Assembly: GCA_964540005.1 (NCBI GenBank)
Contig: CAZILN010000252.1
Span: 1-14,326, forward strand
Source: CAZILN01 sp964540005
GTDB lineage: Bacteria; Bacteroidota; Bacteroidia; Bacteroidales; SM23-62
Reading direction: 5' to 3'
Length of the DNA: 14,326 bases
How positions within the stretch are numbered: position 1 is the stretch's first letter; every line of letters starts with the position of its first letter. The notes under the pieces were generated by a model that ran no database searches, was not told the DNA's origin, and saw only the letters and a program-made list of their open reading frames with translations. Positions 8,228 to 14,326 of the stretch are shown here, one piece after another. A program made the translations under genes and the position numbers.

Positions 8228-8818
8228 ATGAAACCCTTGTTACTAAATATGAAACGATTCGCACTTATAATTATATGGCTGACTTTCCTGTTACAACATA
8301 CCCTTTCGCAGGAGATCATGAGGGAGGAAGTACTGAAGGCATTTGAGCACCTGAATAGTATCCGTCACAACCCTTCCCGCTACAGCAAAGAGATCGGTGT
8401 GGATCTCAGTTATGTGGAGAAGAGGGACAAACTCATCTGGAACCAGACCCTTGCAGAAGTGGCTGTACGAAAAGCCATTGATATGGCTGAGAGGAAGTAT
8501 TTTTCGCATGTGGACCCGGACGGGAACGGGATCAACATAATGATCAAAGAGGCTGGATATGAGATCCCCGACAGCTGGGTGGAAGATGCCTCTAATAATT
8601 TTTTTGAGTCTCTTCAGGCCGGGACCTCAAGCGGGATCAAGATGATCAATGACCTGGTAGAGGACAGGGGAACAGATCCGCCGGGCCACAGGAACCACCT
8701 TCTGGGCATAGATGATTTCTGGAGCAACTGCAGCGATATCGGCATCGGCATGATCAAAATGCCCGGGAGCAAGTACCGGTATTATACCTGTGTGATAATT
8801 GCCAAGCACGATTTCTAG
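8228..8818 (+). CDS. Secreted CAP/SCP-domain (PR-1-like) protein
   Basis: A 196-residue exported protein made of one CAP domain, about residues 35-190. Visible motifs are the RHNPSRYS loop near the start, FSHVDPDGNG with cavity His94, and PPGHRNHLLG with cavity His154. The usual GEN motif between them is replaced by NNFFES, leaving Glu127 as the likely cavity acid. In other bacteria CAP proteins bind small ligands or metals at the envelope; no enzymatic activity can be assigned. Two starts are possible: ATG 8228, or ATG 8249, which begins MKRFALIIIWLTFLLQHTLSQ and gives the more typical signal peptide. I keep the longer form but think 8249 is at least as likely. The gene stands 108 bases after the propeller gene and 44 bases before the ligase gene. 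Confidence 0.85.
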   Translation: MKPLLLNMKRFALIIIWLTFLLQHTLSQEIMREEVLKAFEHLNSIRHNPSRYSKEIGVDLSYVEKRDKLIWNQTLAEVAVRKAIDMAERKYFSHVDPDGNGINIMIKEAGYEIPDSWVEDASNNFFESLQAGTSSGIKMINDLVEDRGTDPPGHRNHLLGIDDFWSNCSDIGIGMIKMPGSKYRYYTCVIIAKHDF

Positions 8819-8834
8819 GATAATCACTATCTTT

Positions 8835-8862
8835 AATACCCGGAAACATTAATCCGGGTATT
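8835..8862. promoter_or_regulatory. 10-bp stem-loop abutting the ligase GTG start
   Basis: AATACCCGGA (8835-8844) and TCCGGGTATT (8853-8862) are perfect inverted arms with an 8-base loop. No T-run follows on either strand, so it is not a canonical intrinsic terminator. The 3' arm ends on the base before the GTG at 8863, so in RNA the hairpin would touch the initiation region of the ligase gene. It could also mark the 3' end of the CAP transcript. Confidence 0.5.
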
Positions 8863-10965
8863 GTGAATGCAAAAACCGATCACCGGCGTAATTATTTTCT
8901 CATCTGGCTGCCTGTCCTGGTAATCCCCCTTGCCTACAGTTTTAAATCCCTGGACCCGGTCCTGCACCTTCGGTTTATCCTGCTGTCGGTATATTTAGCC
9001 GGACTCGGGTGTTACCTTCTCTATACGGAAGTAAAGAAGGAAAGTAACAGGAGTTATGAGATCGACCCGGTCTTCCTGATCTACCTTGCCTACATCCTGT
9101 ATTCCCTGTTTACCCTGGGCGGTACCGGGACATTGGGGGATGCCCTTTTCGATTTCATGAAGATATTCCTGCTGGGAGTTTTTATATTTTTCCAGCAGCG
9201 CCTTCACCCGGATAAGAATCCATTCGGAACAATTTCCGTTGCGGTTGTTGTTATGGGCACCATTATCCTGGCAATAGGGATCTACCAGCTGATCATGGCT
9301 GCAGGGGATGGCGGACTTTCCCACCAGCAGCTATACAGGATGCGATCGGTCTTTGCCCATAAGAACATCTTTGCAGAGATCCTTTTCCTCTGCCTGCCTT
9401 TCAGCTTTTATTCATTTCTTGTAACACCGGGGGACAAAAGGGTGTACCATCTGGCTGTCGGGGCATTCTGCATATTCCTTATCATAGTATCCATGACCCG
9501 GGCTGTATGGGTGGCCCTGTTTGTAGCCGGCATACTCAGCGGTGTGATCCTCATCGTGAAGTGGAAGAGATCCGGGATCCGGTTCAGGGACCTTAACAGG
9601 GTAAATACTGCAGCCATCATCACTGTCATCATTCTGGCCATGGCCGGGGGAATATTCTTCTATTCAAAAGCCGACTCCTTCCGGACCTTTACCAGGCAGG
9701 CAGATAAAATGATCAATTTCAATTACGGATCTTCAAAAGACAGGGTCGAGCTCTGGAAAAGGTCCTGGTGGCTGTTCAAAGAAAAACCGGTAAGCGGGCA
9801 CGGACTGGCTTCCTGGAAAATAGAGGTATTGAAATATGGTAAAGAGAACCTGGGTAAGGAAGATAATATTACCTTCTACCAGAGGCCCCATAACGATTAC
9901 GTGTGGATAGCGACAGAGCAGGGAGCAGCCGGATTGTTACTGTACGGACTGTTCTGGCTATTTATATATATATATTTGATTTTCAACCTGATCCGGGCAA
10001 AGGAACCGGACATATTCTACAGGAACCTGCTGGTCTTCTTCGGACTGACAGGCTTCCTGGTGTTCTCTGCCTTCAGCTTCCCCCGGGAAAGGATAGAGCA
10101 TATATTACTGGCAGGGTTCCTGGTTTCCTCGGTTATTATTGACCGCAGGACAATAGGCTACAAATTCTTTGGCCGGGGATCACTCGCAACTGGTAAAATA
10201 ATTGTTAATTTAGTTACAGTTTTATTAGTTACTGTGCTGATATTATCTGTCATCCTGGGGATGTCCAGGTTTCAATCAGAGAAACAGACAAGAAGAGCAC
10301 TGGAGGCCCTGGACAGTCAGCAATGGGAAGATCTGGCCGGGTACACCGACAGGGCCGAAAGCAGGTTCTATAAAATGGACCCCTTTTCCACACCCCTGTC
10401 ATGGTACCGCGGTACAGCCTTGTTCATGATGGGAGAAACAGACAGGGCCATGGCTGAATTTGAAGCAGCCCACCGGATGAATCCCTGGCATGTTCCTGTA
10501 ATGAATGACCTGGGAAGCTGCAGCCAGCTTTCAGGCAGGACGGAAGAAGCAATAGGATGGTATAACAAGGCCCTGGAGATTTCACCGGACTACCAGGAAG
10601 CACTGTTCAATATGGCTGCAGTATATTACAGCCTTGGCCAGCACACGGAAGCCTTTGAATATCTTGCCAGGATTGATTCGACGGCCAACAGGGAAAAATA
10701 TTACCAGTTCGTCGACAGGATCAGTGCCCGGGCCATGCAGTCTATCATGAGTGAGGCTGAAGAAGAACAATTGAGAGTTGTCCTGGATCAGATCAGGACC
10801 ACTGAAGAATGGAACCGGGAGATGTTCAGCAAATCAGTGAGGAACGGGATAGGGTACCGCGAACAGCTGCTTCTGGATGCCATCTATGTGAATGAATCAA
10901 TAGACTCGGTGATCACTCCTGAAGAGGCGGATTCACTGAGGATAAAATATAACCTGCTCAAATGA
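8863..10965 (+). CDS. O-antigen ligase/polymerase-like (Wzy_C) membrane protein with C-terminal TPRs
   Basis: A 700-residue inner-membrane protein. Residues about 11-466 contain roughly twelve hydrophobic segments. Wzy_C-family features are FAHKNIFAE (164-172), SMTRAVW (210-216) with a conserved Arg, and the long loop about 268-347 ending in RPHNDY before ATEQGAAGLLLYG. Such proteins transfer or polymerise undecaprenyl-linked glycans onto lipid A core, protein or another glycan outside the membrane. Residues about 512-600 hold two to three TPR-like helix pairs (WYRGTALFMMGETDRAMAEF; later EEAIGWYNKALEISPDYQEA), and the tail to 700 is helical and charged. The start is GTG at 8863: an in-frame stop lies at 8821 and no ATG occurs before the first membrane segment. 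The T9SS cargo gene follows after 7 bases. Ligase, polymerase and protein O-glycosyltransferase cannot be told apart by motif alone. Confidence 0.85.
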   Translation: MNAKTDHRRNYFLIWLPVLVIPLAYSFKSLDPVLHLRFILLSVYLAGLGCYLLYTEVKKESNRSYEIDPVFLIYLAYILYSLFTLGGTGTLGDALFDFMKIFLLGVFIFFQQRLHPDKNPFGTISVAVVVMGTIILAIGIYQLIMAAGDGGLSHQQLYRMRSVFAHKNIFAEILFLCLPFSFYSFLVTPGDKRVYHLAVGAFCIFLIIVSMTRAVWVALFVAGILSGVILIVKWKRSGIRFRDLNRVNTAAIITVIILAMAGGIFFYSKADSFRTFTRQADKMINFNYGSSKDRVELWKRSWWLFKEKPVSGHGLASWKIEVLKYGKENLGKEDNITFYQRPHNDYVWIATEQGAAGLLLYGLFWLFIYIYLIFNLIRAKEPDIFYRNLLVFFGLTGFLVFSAFSFPRERIEHILLAGFLVSSVIIDRRTIGYKFFGRGSLATGKIIVNLVTVLLVTVLILSVILGMSRFQSEKQTRRALEALDSQQWEDLAGYTDRAESRFYKMDPFSTPLSWYRGTALFMMGETDRAMAEFEAAHRMNPWHVPVMNDLGSCSQLSGRTEEAIGWYNKALEISPDYQEALFNMAAVYYSLGQHTEAFEYLARIDSTANREKYYQFVDRISARAMQSIMSEAEEEQLRVVLDQIRTTEEWNREMFSKSVRNGIGYREQLLLDAIYVNESIDSVITPEEADSLRIKYNLLK
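10396..10662 (+). other. TPR region of the ligase-like protein
   Basis: Residues about 512-600 show TPR-pattern positions: G/A at the helix turns, AL..MG..D.A...F..A, and NKALEISPDYQEALFNMA..Y..LGQ. They follow the last membrane segment, so they are soluble. Which side of the membrane they face depends on the helix count. Confidence 0.7.
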
Positions 10966-10972
10966 TACGATT

Positions 10973-12997
10973 ATGAAACGGTTGAAAAAAGCATTATTCC
11001 TGTTTTTCATGGCAGTCCTTTTCGTGCATAGTTCTGTCCGGGCACAGGAACTCCTGAGTATAGAACCCGACAGCGGAATGCAGGGACACTGGATGCCGGT
11101 TATGGTTACCATAAGCGGGCAAAATACAAGCTTCCAGCAGGCATCCAACACGGTACGATTCACCCAGGGGACCTCGACTGTTTACTATCCTGAAAGCCAT
11201 TCCGCCACTGATGATAATACTATCAGCGCCGAGGTACAAATGAGCTACTGGTATGATACCGGTCTTTATGACCTGATCGTGGAAAATGATATCGACGGAT
11301 ATATGGTGCTTGAGGAGGCATTCAAACTCCTTCCCAGAACAGATCCTCCGAGGATTCAGATGTACCCGGACTATGCCCGGCGGGGAGAGTCATTTTCGAC
11401 AACAGTACAGGGGCATAATACTTTTTTCAGTAAGGATTTAATCAAGCTTTACCTGTTACAGGATTCATATGCCATTTATCCACTTACAATTGAAGTAGAC
11501 TGCGATACAATGATTATTGCCGGATTTGAGTTTTCCGATGATCATGAACTGGGTTACTATAATCTGCAGGTGGAAACCGAAAAACTCGGCCTGATAACCC
11601 AGGAGGATGCATTTGAATTACGTGAAGGGCTGTACCCGCCCTCATCGATCTCGATCAGTCCGGATACCGCAGTATTTGGAACGGATTTCTACATGGAGCT
11701 CCATTCGGAATACAAGATATTCCAGGCCTGCGACAGCATTTACCTGGAGGGAGATGAAGGGAGCCAGTATCATCCATGGAGCATATCACACATCGACCTT
11801 GAAACGGCAGAGCTATTTTTTAAATATGAATCATGGATTGATACCGGTTATTATGACCTTCTTATTAAATGTGATGGCAATGATATAGATATCCGGCTTG
11901 ATGATGCTGTGTTTATAATGGATTACAGCTCCATGGCCAGCCTGGATACAGCCTATGTGAGTATTAGCAAGCAGGGAAGGGAAGTTGTATTTGATGTTTG
12001 CGGAGATTATACCAGGTTCACTTCAGAAGTGGAAACCTGGCTTAGCCAGGACGGTATCGATATCATCCATGCCGAAAAGACAGAATTTGAACCCGATTCG
12101 AACTGCATTACAGTATGGTTTGATTTCCCCCGGGATATCCCTGTTGGCATCTACGATCTGAACACCTATGATGATAACCACGGGCATCTTATTTTACCGG
12201 ATGCCGTTGAGATCTTTCCGGGAGAGCCTTACCTGCTGTCTGCACCCGTAGGCAGCTATGAGCTATGTGAAGGAACAGCTTCAACGGAATATTACGTGCC
12301 CATGGAGGATGAATTCAGTGATTATCAGTGGAGCCTGGATCCGGAGCATGCCGGCAGTATTACAGCCAGTACGGGAAATACCTGTGTGATATCCTGGGAT
12401 GAAACCTTCACTGGCTCCGCCGTTCTGACTGCCAGTGCAGTTGGACAGTTTGACAGCCTCTTTTATTCCGAACCACTTGAGATTACGATTAAGGACAAAC
12501 CGGTATTGTCCTTTGACTATTTCAGCACAGGAATGAAATATACCTTCATCAATACTTCCACAGGAGGACTGTCCTTTGAATGGATATTCAGTGACGGGGG
12601 TACACTTACCTCCTATAACGCCAGTTATACTTTTAGCGACACCGGGGTATATATAATTGAACTAAGGCTTGAGGACCCGGTATGTGGTTCTTTATCAGTA
12701 TCTGACACCATCAAACTGGTACTGGACGATATTACTAATTCTTTCCATAATAATTTCAAGCTGTATCCCAATCCTTCTGCCGGGGTATTTACCCTCGAAC
12801 GGAACAAGCCTTCCCTGGATTACCAGCAGATCTGGGTTTCTGACCTGCAGGGGAGGATCATCCTGAGAGATGTTTTTGAACCTGGAAAAGCTAGTGTGAG
12901 GCTCTCCATGCAGGATGTCAGATCAGGATTATACCTTCTGAATGTCAGGGACGGTCATGTACTCTGGCGCGAGCAGGTTATGATACTGAAGCAGTAG
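10973..12997 (+). CDS. T9SS cargo protein: four TIG-like repeats, Ig-like, PKD and C-terminal sorting domain
   Basis: A 674-residue secreted protein of unknown function. A signal peptide (1 to about 24, ending SVRAQ) is followed by four degenerate beta-sandwich repeats at about 26-121, 127-217, 224-317 and 322-416. An Ig-like domain follows at about 420-507 (DYQWSLDPEHAGSIT), then a PKD domain at about 510-586 (FEWIFSDGGTLTSYNASYTF). The last domain, about 596-674, is a type A T9SS sorting domain: LYPNPSAGVFTLE, VSDLQGRIIL, SGLYLLNVRDG. The sorting domain directs export through the outer membrane by T9SS, followed by release or by attachment to anionic LPS. There is no recognisable catalytic domain, so an adhesive or structural surface role is the best inference. 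Seven bases separate it from the upstream ligase gene, so the two are almost certainly co-transcribed. Confidence 0.88.
   Translation: MKRLKKALFLFFMAVLFVHSSVRAQELLSIEPDSGMQGHWMPVMVTISGQNTSFQQASNTVRFTQGTSTVYYPESHSATDDNTISAEVQMSYWYDTGLYDLIVENDIDGYMVLEEAFKLLPRTDPPRIQMYPDYARRGESFSTTVQGHNTFFSKDLIKLYLLQDSYAIYPLTIEVDCDTMIIAGFEFSDDHELGYYNLQVETEKLGLITQEDAFELREGLYPPSSISISPDTAVFGTDFYMELHSEYKIFQACDSIYLEGDEGSQYHPWSISHIDLETAELFFKYESWIDTGYYDLLIKCDGNDIDIRLDDAVFIMDYSSMASLDTAYVSISKQGREVVFDVCGDYTRFTSEVETWLSQDGIDIIHAEKTEFEPDSNCITVWFDFPRDIPVGIYDLNTYDDNHGHLILPDAVEIFPGEPYLLSAPVGSYELCEGTASTEYYVPMEDEFSDYQWSLDPEHAGSITASTGNTCVISWDETFTGSAVLTASAVGQFDSLFYSEPLEITIKDKPVLSFDYFSTGMKYTFINTSTGGLSFEWIFSDGGTLTSYNASYTFSDTGVYIIELRLEDPVCGSLSVSDTIKLVLDDITNSFHNNFKLYPNPSAGVFTLERNKPSLDYQQIWVSDLQGRIILRDVFEPGKASVRLSMQDVRSGLYLLNVRDGHVLWREQVMILKQ
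11048..12220 (+). repeat. Four degenerate tandem protein repeats of about 98 residues
   Basis: The clearest landmark in each copy is a G-x-Y-D/N-L strand: TGLYDLIVEN (96-105), LGYYNLQVET (193-202), TGYYDLLIKC (291-300), VGIYDLNTYD (391-400). About ten residues later comes EEAFKLLP, EDAFELRE, DDAVFIMD or PDAVEIFP. The landmark glycines (97, 194, 292, 392) are 97, 98 and 100 residues apart. Each copy also has an early 'P..a..G..f...v.g..T.F' strand. The pattern is like IPT/TIG domains; the repeats have diverged strongly at the DNA level. Confidence 0.8.
12758..12994 (+). other. Type A T9SS C-terminal sorting domain
   Basis: Residues 596-674 of the cargo protein fit the sorting-domain pattern: KLYPNPSAGVF, a central VSDLQGRII strand, then SMQDVRSGLYLLNVRDG and a basic tail. 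This implies a T9SS elsewhere in the genome. Confidence 0.85.
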
Positions 12998-13105
12998 GTT
13001 AAGCCTGTGCCGGTTCATCTCCCAGTGTCCGTATTGCCGAACAGTGATCCGAATGTCACTTCAGGGTATGCTTTTATGCAGTTAACAAAAGTGTCCTATA
13101 TTTAA

Positions 13106-13114
13106 TACATTTTG
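13106..13114 (+). promoter_or_regulatory. Weak -7-like element upstream of the transporter
   Basis: TACATTTTG differs from the TAnnTTTG consensus by one inserted base. It lies 124 bases before the ATG at 13239, and no -33 TTTG is clear at the usual distance. Confidence 0.2.
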
Positions 13115-13194
13115 CCCCTTAATAAACATATTTCCGGAGTAAATCATTCCTACCGGTTAGGGTACAAAATTGGCCCCGGCTGCCAATAATAGAA

Positions 13195-13212
13195 TATTTT
13201 AAGTATTTTAAG
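13195..13212 (+). repeat. Perfect 9-bp tandem repeat before the transporter start
   Basis: TATTTTAAG occurs twice in a row (13195-13203, 13204-13212), ending 26 bases before the transporter ATG. It may be leader sequence or a tandem regulator site; the A/T-rich context makes chance origin possible. Confidence 0.45.
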
Positions 13213-13238
13213 GCAAAAAATTAAAAGTACATGCTCAC

Positions 13239-14326
13239 ATGAAACCCGGCAGAATCCTATTTAAAGTAACACTGATTATTGCACTGGTCTCACTGGCCGC
13301 ATTTATTCTTTTTCAGTTTACCCGCACCAGGCAGTTAACAGGTCCGGCACTGACCTTTTTCTTCATTTTCCTGGCCATCAGCTTCCATGGCTTCCCTGCC
13401 CTGAAAAAATATGCTTACACCGTATGGATTTTTGCAGCCGTAACGGTTTCTATGAATTACCCCCAGCTTTTCAGGCAGGTTGGGGATTTCGATCTGAAAG
13501 GATTGATAGTACCCCTTCTGCAAATCATAATGTTCGGGATGGGCTCCCAGCTGAGCATAAAAAACTTTGCCGATGTGATCAGGATGCCCAGGGGTGTGAT
13601 AATTGGAATTGTCTGTCAGTTCACCATCATGCCCATTGTGGGTTTCACCATAGCCAAAAGTTTCGGGTTCCCCCCGGAAATTGCTGCAGGCATCATACTG
13701 GTTGGCTCCTCCCCCAGCGGACTGGCTTCCAATGTGATGTCATTCATCGCCCGAGCCAATCTGGCCCTTTCAGTTACACTGACAGCAGTTGCTACCCTGC
13801 TGGCCCCCCTGATGACCCCCCTTCTGATGAAATACCTGGCCGGACAATTTGTACCCATCGATTTCTGGGCCATGATGTTGAGTATTATTAATATCGTCAT
13901 CCTGCCGATTGTAGCCGGACTGATCTTCAATGCCGTGGGATATGGTAAAACCGGCCGCAGAAGCATCATCATCCAGGTGATTGTCTACATCTTGATCATC
14001 CTTCTCAAAAATTATATAAACCTTGAGACCAATGAACTGACGATGAACCAGTTCCTTGTTTCCATCCTGAAAGACCTGTTCTGGTTTTCTCTTCTGCCAA
14101 TAGTGGGAGCCATGGTATTCAGGTATGCTGCCAGGGGAAACAAAGACTGGCTGGACAGGGTCATGGCCCTGGTATCCATGCTCGGGATCGGGGTCATCAT
14201 AACCATAATCACCGCAGCCGGCCGTGACAGCCTGCTGACGATCGGGCTGGTACTCATACTGGCCTGCCTCATACATAATATTGCAGGTTATTTCCTCGGA
14301 TACTGGACCTGCAGGCTGATCGGCAT
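13239..14326 (+). CDS. Bile acid:sodium symporter (BASS) family transporter, 3' end outside window
   Basis: The frame runs from ATG 13239 to the right edge, giving 362 residues and an incomplete last codon. The protein is strongly hydrophobic, with about ten membrane segments. The family core is clear: GSSPSGLASNVMSFIARAN (156-174), then LALSVTLTAVATLLAPLMTP (175-194). Ser164, Asn165, Ser178 and Thr182 fall at the spacing of the sodium-1 ligands of the Neisseria homologue ASBT-NM. Compared with that homologue there are additional N-terminal residues, with membrane segments at about 9-27 and 36-50. The later crossover helix lacks the Glu and Gln of sodium-coupled members (see findings). BASS proteins carry bile acids, pantoate, pyruvate or other organic anions; the substrate here is unknown. 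The gene is preceded by a 241-base spacer, so it probably has its own promoter. Confidence 0.9.
   Translation, partial: MKPGRILFKVTLIIALVSLAAFILFQFTRTRQLTGPALTFFFIFLAISFHGFPALKKYAYTVWIFAAVTVSMNYPQLFRQVGDFDLKGLIVPLLQIIMFGMGSQLSIKNFADVIRMPRGVIIGIVCQFTIMPIVGFTIAKSFGFPPEIAAGIILVGSSPSGLASNVMSFIARANLALSVTLTAVATLLAPLMTPLLMKYLAGQFVPIDFWAMMLSIINIVILPIVAGLIFNAVGYGKTGRRSIIIQVIVYILIILLKNYINLETNELTMNQFLVSILKDLFWFSLLPIVGAMVFRYAARGNKDWLDRVMALVSMLGIGVIITIITAAGRDSLLTIGLVLILACLIHNIAGYFLGYWTCRLIG

Larger units (their letters stand above)
12998..13238. other. Spacer between the T9SS cargo and transporter genes
   Basis: A 241-base non-coding stretch. A weak stem (AGTGA 13043-13047 / TCACT 13056-13060) has no T-run, so a terminator is not clear. 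TACATTTTG at 13106-13114 resembles the TAnnTTTG -7 box with one extra base and is the best promoter candidate for the transporter. A 9-base tandem repeat lies at 13195-13212. The ATG at 13231 is followed by a stop after two codons. Confidence 0.4.

Noticed and set aside
7648..8319. Minus-strand open frame of 223 codons across the propeller and CAP genes.
   Set aside because: The translation is low-complexity, rich in Ser/Pro/Arg, with no recognisable family, and it lies opposite well-supported genes on the plus strand.
9971..9978. A second exact TATATTTG -7 match inside the ligase gene.
   Set aside because: It falls in the codons of an Ile/Tyr-rich membrane segment with a run of alternating T and A, has no -33 element, and no gene starts just downstream.
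10200..10240. A/T-rich patch with repeated TTAGTTAC inside the ligase gene.
   Set aside because: It encodes the repeated membrane stretch LVTVLLVTV; the repetition is explained by the protein and is too short to suggest insertion or transfer.
13043..13060. AGTGA/TCACT stem after the T9SS cargo gene as a terminator.
   Set aside because: The stem is five to six pairs with no following T-run, too weak to call.
13770..14276. Minus-strand open frame rich in Asp, Gln, His and Gly opposite the transporter.
   Set aside because: The composition is what results from reading hydrophobic membrane codons on the other strand; the plus-strand BASS frame is clearly coding.

Overview
The window looks like a chromosomal segment of a Bacteroidota bacterium, probably in or near the Bacteroidales/Marinilabiliales. 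The reasons are a C-terminal type IX secretion (T9SS) sorting domain, gene starts with A/T-rich leaders and little Shine-Dalgarno signal, a Bacteroidota-type TAnnTTTG -7 element, and plant-polysaccharide hydrolases of families common in that phylum. Nothing in the DNA fixes the genus. I see no mobile element, CRISPR array, tRNA or rRNA.

Left half (1-6796), polysaccharide and protein breakdown. The 3' end of a GH115 alpha-glucuronidase gene is followed by a secreted GH51 alpha-L-arabinofuranosidase. Convergent to these, with one base between the stop codons, is a secreted S9 prolyl-oligopeptidase-type peptidase with an extra N-terminal beta-sandwich. It is divergently arranged with a GH53 endo-beta-1,4-galactanase lipoprotein, and the shared spacer holds the best promoter match in the window. 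The set fits side-chain and backbone attack on glucuronoarabinoxylan or (arabino)galactan. No SusC/SusD pair or sensor lies in the window, so a full polysaccharide-utilisation locus cannot be claimed.

Middle (6833-8818). A secreted PQQ-type beta-propeller protein follows GH53 closely. After a spacer with a 16-bp perfect palindrome comes a small secreted CAP/SCP-domain protein.

Right half (8863-14326), cell surface and transport. A multi-spanning O-antigen-ligase/Wzy-like protein with C-terminal TPRs starts at a GTG directly against a 10-bp stem-loop. Seven bases downstream is a 674-residue T9SS cargo protein with four degenerate repeats of about 98 residues, an Ig-like domain, a PKD domain and the sorting domain. 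A 241-bp spacer precedes a bile-acid:sodium-symporter-family transporter that runs off the right edge.

Most genes belong to known families. The points most worth a second look are the ligase/T9SS-cargo pair, the four-repeat cargo protein, the fused N-terminal domains on the peptidase and galactanase, the altered sodium-site helix of the transporter, and three small intergenic sequence structures. I did not find convincing evidence of a wholly new system.
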